Source: Sorghum bicolor (taxonomy: Eukaryota; Streptophyta; Magnoliopsida; Poales; Poaceae). From it: a stretch of 64,000 bases of DNA. Of this stretch, positions 31,119-44,700 are shown in pieces; within the stretch, counting starts at the first letter, position 1; every line of letters starts with the position of its first letter. Under the pieces are notes generated by a model. It made no database searches, was not told the DNA's origin, and was given only the letters and a program-made list of their open reading frames with translations. The position numbers and the translations under genes are program-made. Where the stretch lies: assembly GCF_000003195.3 (NCBI RefSeq), contig NC_012879.2, forward strand, positions 37,560,647 through 37,624,646, given 5' to 3'.

Positions 31119-32150
31119 TGTCGGTGTTTTTCCCCCGGGGGGTCACACCAACGAGTAAATTTGTATGCGTGCTCCCTTTTCTGGATGGTGATGCAAGAAG
31201 ACACAGAGATTTATCCTGGTTCGGGCAAGAGAAGGCCCTACGTCCAGCGGGGGGAGAGAGTTTGTATTATCTTGCACCTAAGTGCTTGTACAGGGGCGAA
31301 TACAAGCGTGGTATGAAGTGTGGAGCTTTACTACGTATGAGCGTGGTCTTGAGTTGTGATGTCCCCCTCTTCTATTCCTGAGTCTCTCCTTTTATAGCTC
31401 CAAGGAGAGACACAGGGTACATGCGTAGATGTTAGAGTAGGGATCGATAGCCGCATGGAGCACTGACCTACTCGAGGCTTCCGTACGGCATGGCCTCGAG
31501 CCGTCCCATCTTGATAGCCTGGTGATGATTACGCGTGCTCCTGCGTTCTGCCCTGCCAGTCGCCTTGTGCTGGTTCTGAGGTCGCATGCTGTGGTATCCG
31601 GCGGGGTAGCTGTGGTGTTGTTAGTCGACGCCCAACTTGTCCCTAGGAAGGGACCCGGTTCGGTCGAGGGTCGGGCGCCGTGTAATATACTGATATCTGG
31701 AGCGCTGACCTTGGGTGTCTCGAGGGGGTCCCGATTAGACGTTCCATCCTTGTTTCCTGCGTCCTGACACGCCCTGGGTCGTTCGGTGGGAAGGCTGCAA
31801 AAAGAACGATGGGACAGAAGCTTGTTCCCTATCACGCCTTCCGTGACCCGTGTGTTAGGTGGGGAAGCGTCAGGTGCATTTAATGCTCCGGCCCGCGTGC
31901 GCGCGTCAGGCGGCGGACAGTGTCCTTGCGCCCGACGCCTCTCGGTTCGCTCGAGCCCGCTTCCGTTTTCGACGGCAGTCGTCGCTCGAGCCCTGACCGA
32001 TTCGCTCGACGCTATTTCTGTCTTCGAGGCTTCGACCGTCGATGGCGGCGCATACGTAAGATTAGAGCGTCGAATTGAGGGTCTCGACCTTCGTACGGGC
32101 AATCTCATAATGCGCATCGCTGAGGGTACCCCTTACCGATACCCTCGACA
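31119..32150 (-). repeat. 3' LTR of element C2 (1,032 bp)
   Basis: On the plus strand it starts TGTCGGTGTTTTTCCCCC and ends ACCCTCGACA. A minus-strand TATA box CTATAAAAGG is at 31388-31397. A 241-codon open frame inside is a by-product of GC-rich LTR sequence and also occurs in the other LTR. Confidence 0.93.
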
Positions 32151-32842
32151 GTAGCCCCCGAGCCCTCGGAGGAGTTTTTGACTCCTTCGAGGGTTATGTT
32201 GTCTAATTCGCAGAAACGCTTTCGACACCAGTGGTGGAAGATTCTGACCGGCTCGTTTTTGCCCGGGGGTTTCGACGTACTCTCGATAGAGCGAGCGTCT
32301 TCCATCCCAAATTGAGTTCCTAGCGGGTAGTCCAAGTGAGAACCTGTGCCCCTTTCGAGGGGGTCAGCTGTAGCCCGGAGGCGTCCTCATAAAGCAGGGT
32401 CGACGTGGTCGGGGATACCAGTCTCATTCGATAGAGACCGGCGGCTCGATGCCTCCCGTCGGGGGGATTCCTCTCGACAGTCTCGACCCTACCTTGAACA
32501 TCGCCAGCGAGTCCTCGAGGCGGGCCTCGATCTTCGACCGCTCGCTGGGGATCCCTGACTCTGGCGCTCGAGATCGGCTGTCGAACCCTTTTGGCGGGCC
32601 AGCCATCGACCTCTCGAGACTTTTGTGGTTACGTCCCTTGGCTTACGAGGGAAGGAAACGGCCGTGGCGGTTCGCCTTTCTGCCCGTTGGGCGCGCCTTT
32701 TTAGGCGGATGACGTTACGACACCGTATCGGCGAGGAATTCAGAGAGTCCGGCCTGTGAGGAGAGAGAGAGGACTATCAGGCGGCGCATTTATGGGGAGA
32801 GTTACCTTACTTCTCGGATCTGTCCGTTGGCGGACAGCGGCC
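32151..32842. other. C2 spacer: polypurine tract and upstream region of the antisense gene
   Basis: On the minus strand CTCGGGGGCTAC (32162-32151) abuts the 3' LTR and is the probable polypurine tract. The rest is non-coding, rich in TCGA words, and would hold upstream control sequence for the plus-strand gene starting at 32983. Confidence 0.6.
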
Positions 32843-32850
32843 TATAAATA
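32843..32850 (+). promoter_or_regulatory. TATA box of the antisense Transposase_28 gene
   Basis: TATAAATA in the context CGGCCTATAAATACGTCGTC, 140 bp upstream of ATG 32983. The spacing equals that of the antisense PMD genes in family 1. Confidence 0.7.
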
Positions 32851-33019
32851 CGTCGTCGCGTCACCGCCGTTCCTCTCCCTTCCGCCTTCTCGCTCTTATT
32901 CCTTCGCTGCCTTTGCTTTCTCGCCATCTCACGCGCACACGCCCCCTCGAGCTGTAGCGAACCCACCGTCCCTTTAGCCGAGATGCCTGTAAGACTCGTC
33001 GCCGCCGACGACTGGCGCC

Positions 33020-36000
33020 TGTAACACTCCAGGTGTTTGTCACTTGCTAAGTACTAGGTTTGAGCTCAAACATGACAAGTTCAATGGTAATATAGAGGTC
33101 AAAGTCAATCTATGAAAGTAAACCCCAACTTGGGCTTGGTGTATGCAACCTTGCTTGCATATATGCCTTTTTAAAAGGTATGCTTTGATGATGCTAAAGG
33201 AACCTTTCCATGTGTCTCATATCTGTCCCAATCTATGTTGGTCTCTGGAAATGTTTGGTGAAGTTTGGAATCAAGAAGTCACATGAAATGATAAGTTATA
33301 TCCTTGTTTGAATGACTCTATTAAGGAAATGGAATCATGGGTCACCAACCAAACCTTGCAAACATGTTCATATGGCACTAGATGAATTATACAACAAAAG
33401 TCATGAAGGGTTCATGTTGAGCTTATGTCATGAAAATGCTTGAATTGGCCTAAAACCCTATTTGGAGCTTTATCGGGTTACTGCTTTGACCAAGGTGAAA
33501 GATTGACTTCGGTTGCAGTTATGAGGTTTGACCCTAAATGAAAGTTGTGGTTTTGCTTCTGTAGAAGAAACTTTATTCAAAGGTCAAGAACCAAATCAGC
33601 CTGCAAACAGTTCAAACAGAGGCTCGAAGTTCGAATCAGCTGCTGTTTTTCAGCCCTGAGAAATAGTTCTAAGTCCCTAGAAGGACAGCAGTGAGTTAGC
33701 TCCTTCGTGACGTTTTATTATGCAAATTCATATGGTAACTCAATTAGATTCCTTAATATGAGTTGGAGTACTCTTCCTGATGAAAGCAATGGATCAAGTA
33801 TCATCAAATTGGAAGTTCATTTGGATATCTAAAAGTAGCTCCCAAAACAGCAAATGATTATTTTATCGCCAAACGGGCGTCAACCCGTTGGCATTCCGCG
33901 TTCTCGTGTTTTTGTTGAGCAACTCAAGTTAGTCCAAGAATAAAAGTTGTGGATAATTGTTTGGAGAAGAGCATACAAAAAGTTGCATCAAGTTTGACAT
34001 GATTTGGACCATCAATTCTTGGTTTTGCTAATCACCGTCAATACGTTGACACTCGTGACTTGGCATCTAATTATCTCTTAATCTGTTGGTCTAATGATCT
34101 TGGTGTCTCAATAAAAGTTGTAGTACACGACGTGGTGAACAAACTTTGTTTTTGGCCCAAGGTCCAATTCGGCCCAGAAATGGCCCAAACCGGCGTCCCA
34201 CCTTGGCTACTTTGTTGCCCGCCACGTGTTCGACGAAATGCCGACGCGTCCTCCATGCACCAGAGCGCGCACCCACCATGGCTGAGCACTGCTGCCGCGT
34301 GCCCCACGCCTCTGCCCCCTCAAGAAGTGGACGCCCAGCTCCAGAACTCCCAGGCGCACTCTCTCTTGCTCACCCCTCGCCCCTCGGCCGCTCGTCCGCG
34401 CAGAGCCGGCCGCCATTGCCAGCGAGGTGAGCACCACCGCCGTCCGCGTTCTCGCCACTCCAAGCCACCACAGCCACCGCCTCATACGCCATCACCTTTG
34501 CCTCGTCGTGCTCCACCTCGCGCACACGCTCGCCCGAGCTTTTAGCCATCGGAGCGCCGCCGTCGGTGAGCCGCCGCCTCTGCATACCGTTGCGGTACAG
34601 GGCGAGGCTGCCACCGGCCCTCTCCTAGCCATTCGAGGCAACCAACGAGTGCGCACGGGCCCCCAGAGGCTCCCCATCAACTTCCCTGCCGTCGATGTGC
34701 CCTCCTTCGGCCGGAACAGGAAGCTCCGGCGAGTCCTCTGTTTTCTGGGCGACCAGGGACCTCGTGTTGAAATATGAAACAACCCAGGGTTCCAGATGCG
34801 AAGCCAAGACTCATATGAATAGTGCATCTGGACTGCAGTTGATTTCGAGAAACTCCAGGGTTCCCGAAGCAAAAGTGTTTTCCTTTATCTTTTCTTTGTG
34901 CAGATTTCTGGATGAACTTTAGAAATTCATAGTAATTCATAGAAAAGTCGTAAAATAGCAAATGTGGACTTTTTGGAATCCTTGTGAAATGCTCTATGCA
35001 GTAGATCTATAATATAGCATGGTTTAGTTTGATATTTTAGTCGTAAAAATAGTTTTATACAGTTAGGTTTTGATTGCTTGTTATATTTGTCTTTTTTATA
35101 ACTGCTGTGTTGTTGCTCCAATAAATGTGAAAATATTGTGGCATGCTTTTCATATGATATTTGATCTCTGCCATTTGTTTCATGAATTTAGGATTGATAG
35201 ATTAAGAGTTATGAAAATAACAAATGCCCTGTGTTGCTTTGCTCCTATTCTGAGTGGATCTGCATGTTTGTATTGTTTGGCTCAGTTAAGTTGAGAATCT
35301 TGCCTAGATGAAAATATATAAGTTTTAGTAATTTTCATAAGCTTTCCAGAAAGGTAAATAGCACAATTTTTGGTTAAGCACATGTTTAGTTATAGTGGTT
35401 TAAAATACTGTTCCAGTTTCTGTCTAAACCCAGACAGGGTTGCATTGTTTGTAATGTAAGACCTTTTTAGTTGTAGATTTAGCTGTACATGTTTATAACA
35501 AAGTTGTTCAAAATTATATAAGGTTTCTATAAAGTATATAACCATAATTTATGGACATGTGAAATTCAAGTTATAGCTGTTTAATGTAGCATGGCAGATT
35601 CTGTCTATGTTTTGGACAGAGATGCCTTCATGGGATTAATTGACCTTGTTAACTCTAGATTCATATTTAGATGATAATAAGAAAGTTGTAGGTAACTTTA
35701 TAAGCTTTCCAAAAATATAAGAATCATGTTGGCTGGAGGTATACAACTCCGGTTATGCTGCTTTGAATTGCCTATCAGTTTTCTGTTTGTAATTATACCC
35801 CTACTGTTTGGGCAGCATGAGCAGTTTTGATTGTGCAATTAATTCCATGATACAAATGATGTTTTCTGTGAAACTTGTATATATAAAAGATATAGATAAC
35901 TTACTAATATATCTTGTTGTACAGTTTCATGTCATTTGGCTAAGTGGTTTGTGAGTTACAGTAGTATGAAGTTCATCCCTTGAAATGTTTGTTTTCTGGA

Positions 36001-38133
36001 AATTCCTGGACCAGATTATATGGTCATGCATGTTTGACTTGGTTAACTTGTTAATCATGCTAATATGATTAAATATGAATTGTAGATAATTTTATATTCT
36101 TTCCAGAGTGTCCTATTGCATAGTTTTTGGAGTTGTGTAACTCCAGTTGTGATTTAATTACTGAGTTGTTGCATGTATGTCCAGAATTGCTGAAATACAC
36201 GAATGCTTAATTGCTTTACTTGGTGTGTGCTAACTATGATGCATGACTTTAGTGTTGATTAAGTAATACACTTGTAAACTTGTTAAACTTGTGTCATGAT
36301 TTATATGTTTGCTCTATATAATTGGTTGTGTGATGTTAGCTAAATAACTTTAGATGCCTCTGTCTTGCATACTTTTATGTAATGCATGTTGTGTCACTAT
36401 TCTGCATATTCATGCACTTGCATCTTGCATCTCATCTAGGTGCGCCAGATGAATCACGTGAAGGGCATGATGTGGAAACAGACCCGAAGATGGTGTTGGG
36501 TGGACCCATCCCGAAGGTGGAAGGTCTAAGCAAGTGTTGTGACCTTAGATGTCACCAAGACGGAGCAACTAACTGAATTGACTCAGTGTTAATCCCAGGC
36601 AAGCCCCGGAGCATTATAAGTCTCCCACTACTTTTGAATGCAATTGAGAATATATGTTATATATGTATTGTTGCATTAAGTATAGGAGTTGGGTGAAACC
36701 CTTGCTGCATATAACACTCCTTGTCCAGCAAATATACCTATGACCCTATGTAGATTCAGGATCGAATCTAAATGCTTAGCTATGCTTAGATCGGTATAAG
36801 CCAGGTGATGTCCTGTCACCTGAGCGAGATAGGTGGATACCTGAAAAGGTTGGCTATATATGCTATCATGAAAATAACCAAGTGATGAGGATGAATAATT
36901 GGAGACCGGGCGGGACGATGGTAGAGAAGTAACAAGACATGGAGGTCTTGGGTGCCTATCTATCCCCGCCTGTGTCGATTAAGGACCGATCGTTGACGGC
37001 CCTCTTGTCATGTTGAACGCATGCCCCACACTTAGCTGGAAGGATAAGTCGTTCCGACCGCGAAGCCTGAACACTATCCGGGCCGGGAATCGGCCCGATG
37101 TACGCGCTGTATTGGTGATGGTTGAGGAGAACGACGAGGGCGCGGCGCGCAACCTTGGTATACCTTGGATACCTCGGTCGCCGGAACGGTCCTCGGGTAC
37201 GGGCGGTGCCTGTCGAACCCGCGAATTGGTCCTGGATAGTGTAATATGGTGACCTGTAGCTCACTTTGGCCGGTGAGTGTGGTTTGTGTGGGGAATAAAC
37301 TCGCCAGCTGGTTAGAAATCGATTCGAATCGCCATCGCTCCTGGACAGTGAGCACTTGACTTGAGCTTCGTCATCGTAGTAATGTTTATGGAACACTTGG
37401 GTGGTTATGGTATGATGATGATGTTGGAAATGCCACATCAAATATGGGTACTATGGTTGTATCTTAATCAAGTGATTGCTTTAGTACAGGTGCTAATCTA
37501 GATGATAGGTTAATGATTATTAACTTGAGCTAAATACCTGAAAGGATTACTTAGTTGCAACTTAAGCTTTTTATGCAAAAAGTGTTGTCAAGCTAGCTCC
37601 ACCAATAAAGCCTTGCATACTCCTTGGTGTCATATTATTTCTGGTTTATGACGGGTAAGTCTAGCTGAGTACCTTCTCGTACTCAGGGTTTATTCCCACT
37701 TGTTGCAGGTTGTGATGTATCATGGCTACTGCAAGAGTTGGATGACTCCTACCATATTAGAGGAGTAAGATCATGGGCATGATCCTTCTTAGTTACCTTA
37801 TCTATGTTGCTTTTGTTGGAGTTGACCTGGATACTGGCATGTATTTGAAATAAGGGCAATATTAGTTTCAAATTACTTTGCTTCCGCTACTTTTCAACTT
37901 AAGTTGTAATAACTATCTTGAACTCCGATGTATACCAAACTACTTGTGAAATGGATGTAACATGTGACTTGTTATATTGAATCACTACGATCTTGGCTTG
38001 TAAGATGGTTGGTTTGAAATCCCTCGTGATTTCACGGACTACCGGGTTTATGAGAGTTCGATTATGTTAAAGCAACTGCTTTGGCGGGAGTTTTTCATAG
38101 TTGATCTCTTGTAAATTGGGCGGTTCTGTTACA
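33020..38133 (+). repeat. 5' LTR of element E (5,114 bp)
   Basis: Starts TGTAACACTCCAGG and ends GGTTCTGTTACA. It is mostly AT-rich, with a GC-rich island at about 34,150-34,790 and a second GC-richer zone near 36,950-37,250. Open frames in the island are low-complexity and present in both LTRs. No convincing LTR gene is seen. Confidence 0.93.
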
Positions 38134-41100
38134 GCTGGTATCGGAGCAGGTTCAACATTAAACTTGTCATATGTGTATTTAAAACAAAATATTTTGTTTT
38201 ATAAAATCATTTTTTGACAACTTATAGCTATTATAGATATAGGTGTGTTCAAATCTGAAATGATTTTATCTAAGTATGCCAGTGGTCATTTCCTTTATGC
38301 CCAAATAAGGACCCTTAGGTGGCTTATTTAAGTACTGACTTGGGGGTTTATGCATCATATTTCTATTTCGTTGCTCATACGGCGTGCAATAGTATGAGTG
38401 CCATTCATTTGAATGGTAATGTATGGATCATTTTTCCTCTACGCCTTGGTAAGTGTGAGCTATGAGAGCATGATCGGATACACCGCCGATCTAGGGAAGT
38501 GCTTTTGGTGCTGGATCATGTGCACATTTTACATGTGCCTATGAAAAGGTATCGCATGATGGGTGCTTCCGTCCTTAGAGGCGATGCCGTCACTAGGACG
38601 ATGATGTGGGTAGTAGCACTACACATACATGTATGGGGAATACACGTGTGTGGAGCGCATAGCTTTTTAATCTTGTACTGCATGTTTCATACTGTGGGTG
38701 GGCTGAAATGAGTTTTCTGCAGGTATGCTAACTACGAATGCGTAAATTGAATATTACGACTAGCTATATGTCGAGAGTGTACGTGTTATGCCACCGACAT
38801 AGAACGTGATTGCCACCTTAGGCTGGCAATTTTGTGAGAACGAATAGGACGAAGCATGCATCGCATGATTGTTGCCTTATGTATAACTATGCTTATCTCA
38901 CCCTTGTTCCAGTAATAAATAACTTGTGAATCAATGTGTGTCATCTTGCTTGTGTGGAGTTAGATGAAATGTTTTGCTCCATGTTGCTTGAATGGCTATA
39001 ATTGAAAATAAGGTGTGATTAGCTTTGTTTTGCCCGTGTTGTGGTTGATCTGTGCATCCTGTCAGTATGATGCACATCTCTAAGATGACTAGTCTTTTAA
39101 GCATAAGTTAAAAATTTGTTTTCACAACTGGAGAACAAATATGCACCTTTCTAGTAAAAGAAAGTAAAAGATAAAAACACCTTACCATCATGTTATGTAT
39201 GTTCAGGTGTACTAGTGTTGCTTTAGATGACTGCTTGTTATCTGCAAAACTTTGTGCTTAGTAATGATTGTTGGAGATAGTGTGATTCATGTTCTCACAT
39301 GTTTGCTTAAAACCTTGATACATGAGTGGATGTGTTGTTAACTAGGTAGTGTCATAGTTGTTACCTTTTTGTCCTTAGTAAGCATGCGAGTGTTGAAGAG
39401 CCTTATCTTAGAATAACACTCATGTCACTTTAATCTCATGGTTATCTCCAAGTAGATTCCAATGATAAAGAGCTTGAGTTTGTGCATGGTTGTTAGCTCT
39501 TGAATGTTGTGTATCCATCCCCTAATCCCTGTATTGACTCAATCTTTCAAATCTCAATCGTTTTATCTCCAACTCTCTTGAGTCTCTGGGTGTTTATCCG
39601 TCTTAATATCATGTGATCTATGTTCTCTAGTACTATGTTTAATCTTTGAATCGCCTCCTTGTGGACCTCTAATCTCAAGACTATCTCAGTTGATACCCCC
39701 TCTTTTGCAAAGTGCTCGCTGCTATACAACCCAACTTTTGCCATGGGAGATTTCTTTTGGATTGTATGTTCGGTAATGGTGTCTTGGTTAACGATTGATG
39801 GTGCCGCGACGAAACCGAGAGCCCCTTGGGGCGGCCGACACATGGTTGTGCTGCTCGGCACGCGCTGGTATCGTTGTTGCTAGCCATGATCCATTATAGA
39901 ACTACACCCAGATGTCATCTCATCATGAGTTTGTCCTTAATTATCTATCCAGATTTGATCAGAAGATCCTTACTTCACGTGCAAATAAGAGAACTTCCTA
40001 TGAAGTTACAAAGAGGATAACCTTTGAAGAACAGGTCACTGACATAAACATTAACAGACTGCAAGAGATGGTAGACAAGTGACACTATTTAACTATTCCT
40101 GCAATGATGATGGTCATTTAATGAGCAACATGGGTCGTCCACGCTGAACCAAAAGGGCACACGACACTTAATGTTGGACAAGTTATCTGTTGAACAAGCA
40201 TCAGTCATCACCATTGTGCTTATGATCTAGTTTTCCTAAGTCTTGATCTTTATGTGCATCGTGGTGATACAACTAAAGTCAACCATCTTTAGCGTGAATC
40301 CTTATCTACTGGCTTTGAAGGTGACCAATTGTTAAGCGTCAGCCACAATTGTTGTAGTTAAGAGTGGAGCTTTGGAAATTTTAGTGCTGAGAGCCAATCG
40401 ATTGGTTGCTAGTAACAAAGCTAATCTCAAGCAAGGAAACGATGGATTGATAGCCATGAAGGATATATTTCGTCAAATAGTGAATTAAACTGTGGAGTTG
40501 AGAGATGTCTTGTCAGTCAGGAATGCTGCCCTTTTTGCACCGAACAAGTTTAGTATGTATATGTTCTGCCTACACAAATGGTACCTCTTTGAGCTGAATT
40601 TTGGTCAGAGGTTAGAAGACTCATGGATCTGTATTTCTACCAAATTTCATGGGGATGTGAGTGATAATTGGTGAAATATGAACCAAAACCCAAAAGGGGT
40701 AGAAGTCTACAATCTTCCTTTTGATATCGATCATCCTTCGAATATAAAGTGGTGTTGATTTTGGTGCCATGGATTACATTGTGGGCAATGTCTTGCTGCA
40801 TAGATAATGCTTATATGCTGAAATAAGATTCTTTGTACCCATTTGTGCCAATGTGAGTCAAATACAATTTGAAAGGTGTCAATCAATAGATTGTTAATAT
40901 CAGAGCTACCGACTGATCCTAAAAAGAAGCCTCAAATGCAAAAGTAGTTCCACTTGATTGGTTTTGCTATGGTACAAGTCAACCTAACTCTTATGTAACT
41001 GCATCATGAAGAAAGGTCATGCTTAACCTACTGGTGGTACGCTATTTCTTTAGTTGGTTGAACACTTGCAACAGTTGGAGATCTATAGGCCCCACTATCA

Positions 41101-41782
41101 TCCTTTGTCAGTAGTGGTTATCCATTCTTACATGCCTTGGTTACCTTCTATGTGTTACCCAAGAAGTTACATCTGATGCAACCCAGATAACTTTTGTTGT
41201 TTGGATACAAGAATCCCTTAAAGTAAATGATCATGGAAGGCGTGGAACCAACAAAGTCAGCTATCACATTCACCGTTCTCTTAACCAGGTGGTAAGTACA
41301 ATGTTGTCATTAGAGAAAGGGAACTGCAAGTGTGGGAAGTTATAATTCAACCATTTTGGTAGAGGACTGCTTTTCAAATCTTGTGAATGAGCCTGGAATC
41401 ACTATAATGCACAACCCTTAGAAGCTTGTGAAGTGGTGTGAAGTTCGTATGGCTTGCATTAGTTTCACTAAAGAAGCTAATGGTACAAGTAGCTCCTTAG
41501 GCTCTAAACAACCAGAAACAAAGTACATGGAACAATGTTGTCTTGGATTCCTCCCAAGGTAGTGCTTCAGTGGAGTCAAACAAAAAGGGAGTTTCTCTGG
41601 ATAAAGGTTTACTATGAAGGGCAAGTATCAGAAAATGTTTGGATCAAGTTAGCTTCTCTGATGTTCTAAGCTAAGTCGCCCACTGCTATCGCTAATGTTG
41701 GAAAAATGCGTGACATTGTTTTCTTCCCTTGAAAGTCTTTTGCACCGAATCTCGGGACGAGATTCTTTTAAGGGGGGAAGGC
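38134..41782 (+). other. Interior of element E, no intact coding capacity
   Basis: TGGTATCGGAGCAGGTT at 38136 matches the initiator-Met primer-binding type (TGGTATCAGAGC) apart from one base. The leader follows. At 39887-39547 on the minus strand, two overlapping frames (68 and 104 codons) form one unidentified ORF region joined by a shift. Near 41,545-41,600 the translation PKVVLQWSQTKREFLW weakly resembles a chromodomain in the expected place. The last bases (AAGGGGGGAAGGC, 41770-41782) are the polypurine tract. The rest shows nothing recognisable. Confidence 0.6.
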
Positions 41783-44700
41783 TGTATCACTCCAGGTGTT
41801 TGTCACTTGCTAAGTACTAGGTTTGAGCTCAAACATGACAAGTTCAATGGTAATATAGAGGTCAAAGTCAATCTATGAAAGTAAACCCCAACTTGGGCTT
41901 GGTGTATGCAACCTTGCTTGCATATATGCCTTTTTAAAAGGTATGCTTTGATGATGCTAAAGGAACCTTTCCATGTGTCTCATATCTGTCCCAATCTATG
42001 TTGGTCTCTGGAAATGTTTGGTGAAGTTTGGAATCAAGAAGTCACATGAAATGATAAGTTATATCCTTGTTGGAATGACTCTATTAAGGAAATGGAATCA
42101 TGGGTCACCAACCAAACCTTGCAAACATGTTCATATGGCACTAGATGAATTATACAACAAAAGTCATGAAGGGTTCATGTTGATCTTATGTCATGAAAAT
42201 GCTTGAATTGGCCTAAAACCCTATTTGGAGCTTTATCGGGTTACTGCTTTGACCAAGGTGAAAGATTGACTTCGGTTGCAGTTATGAGGTTTGACCCTAA
42301 ATGAAAGTTGTGGTTTTGCTTCTGTAGAAGAAACTTTATTCAAAGGTTAAGAACCAAATCAGCCTGCAAACAGTTCAAACAGAGGCTCGAAGTTCGAATC
42401 AGCTGCTGTTTTTCAGCCCTGAGAAATAGTTCTAAGTCCCTAGAAGGACAGCAGTGAGTTAGCTCCTTCGTGACGTTTTATTATGCAAATTCATATGGTA
42501 ACTCAATTAGATTCCTTAATATGAGTTGGAGTACTCTTCCTGATGAAAGCAATGGATCAAGTATCATCAAATTGGAAGTTCATTTGGATATCTAAAAGTA
42601 GCTCCCAAAACAGCAAATGATTATTTTATCGCCAAACGGGCGTCAACCCGTTGGCATGCCGCGTTCTCGTGTTTTTGTTGAGCAACTCAAGTTAGTCCAA
42701 GAATAAAAGTTGTGGATAATTGTTTGGAGAAGAGCATACAAAAAGTTGCATCAAGTTTGACATGATTTGGACCATCAATTCTTGGTTTTGCTAATCACCG
42801 TCAATACGTTGACACTCGTGAATTGGCATCTAATTATCTCTTAATCTGTTGGTCTAATGATCTTGGTGTCTCAATAAAAGTTGTAGTACACGACGTGGTG
42901 AACAAACTTTGTTTTTGGCCCAAGGTCCAATTCGGCCCAGAAATGGCCCAAACCGGCGTCCCACCTTGGCTACTTTGTTGCCCGCCACGTGTTCGACGAA
43001 ATGCCGACGCGTCCTCCATGCACCAGAGCGCGCACCCACCATGGCTGAGCACTGCTGCCGCGTGCCCCACGCCTCTGCCCCCTCAAGAAGTGGATGCCCA
43101 GCTCCAGAACTCCCAGGCGCACTCTCTCTTGCTCACCCCTCGCCCCTCGGCCGCTCGTCCGCGCAGAGCCGGCCGCCATTGCCGGCGAGGTGAGCACCAC
43201 CGCCGTCCGCGTTCTCGCCACTCCAAGCCACCACAGCCACCGCCTCATACGCCATCACCTTTGCCTCGTCGTGCTCCACCTCGCGCACACGCTCGCCCGA
43301 GCTTTTAGCCATCGGAGCGCCGCCGTCGGTGAGCCGCCGCCTCTGCATACCGTTGCGGCACAGGGCGAGGCTGCCACCGGCCCTCTCCTAGCCATTCGAG
43401 GCAACCAACGAGTGCGCACGGGCCCCCAGAGGCTCCCCATCAACTTCCCTGCCGTCGATGTGCCCTCCTTCGGCCGGAACAGGAAGCTCCGGCGAGTCCT
43501 CTGTTTTTTGGGCGACCAGGGACCTCGTGTTGAAATATGAAACAACCCAGGGTTCCAGATGCGAAGCCAAGACTCATATGAATAGTGCATCTGGACTGCA
43601 GTTGATTTCGAGAAACTCCAGGGTTCCCGAAGCAAAAGTGTTTTCCTTTATCTTTTCTTTGTGCAGATTTCTGGATGAAATTTAGAAATTCATAGTAATT
43701 CATAGAAAAGTCGTAAAATAGCAAATTTGGACTTTTTGGAATCCTTGTGAAATTCTCTATGCAGTAGATCTATAATATGGCATGGTTTAGTTTGATATTT
43801 TAGTCGTAAAAATAGTTTTATACAGTTAGGTTTTGATTGCTTGTTATATTTGTCTTTTTTATAACTGCTGTGTTGTTGCTCCAATAAATGTGAAAATATT
43901 GTGGCATGCTTTTCATATGATATTTGATCTCTGGCATTTGTTTCATGAATTTAGGATTGATAGATTAAGAGTTATGAAAATAACAAATGCCCTGTGTTGC
44001 TTTGCTCCTATTCTGAGTGGATCTGCATGTTTGTATTGTTTGGCTCAGTTAAGTTGAGAATCTTTCCTAGATGAAAATATATAAGTTTTAGTAATTTTCA
44101 TAAGCTTTCCATAAAGGTAAATAGCACAATTTTTGGTTAAGCACATGTTTAGTTATAGTGGTTTAAAGTACTGTTCCAGTTTCTGTCTAAACCCAGACAG
44201 GGTTGCATTGTTTGTAATGTAAGACCTTTTTAGTTGTAGATTTAGCTGTACATGTTTATAACAAAGTTGTTCACAATTAGATAAGGTTTCTATAAAGTAT
44301 ATAACCATAATTTATGGACATGTGAAATTCAAGTTATAGCTGTTTAATGTAGCATGGCAGATTCTGTCTATGTTTTGGACAGAGATGCCTTCATGGGATT
44401 AATTGACCTTGTTAACTCTAGATTCATATTTAGATGATAATAAGAAAGTTGTAGGTAACTTTATAAGCTTTCCAAAAATATAAGAATCATGTTGGCTGGA
44501 GGTATACAACTCCGGTTATGCTGCTTTGAATTGCCTATCAGTTTTCTGTTTGTAATTATACCCCTACTGTTTGGGCAGCATGAGCAGTTTTGATTGTGCA
44601 ATTAATTCCATGATACAAATGATGTTTTCTGTGAAACTTGTATATATAAAAGATATAGATAACTTACTAATATATCTTGTTGTACAGTTTCATGTCATTT

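Noticed and set aside
31392..32117. A 241-codon minus-strand ORF, repeated at 58419-59144
   Set aside because: It is within the C2 LTRs, has no recognisable domain, and has an equally long opposite-strand shadow, as expected from GC-rich DNA.
34060..34545. A 161-codon plus-strand ORF that recurs at 42823-43308
   Set aside because: It lies in the GC-rich part of the E LTRs, is low-complexity Pro/Arg/Ala, and recurs only because LTRs are repeated.
40492..40674. Possible integrase relic in E (translation with RLEDS...STKFHGD)
   Set aside because: Only a few matching residues; I could not separate it from chance.
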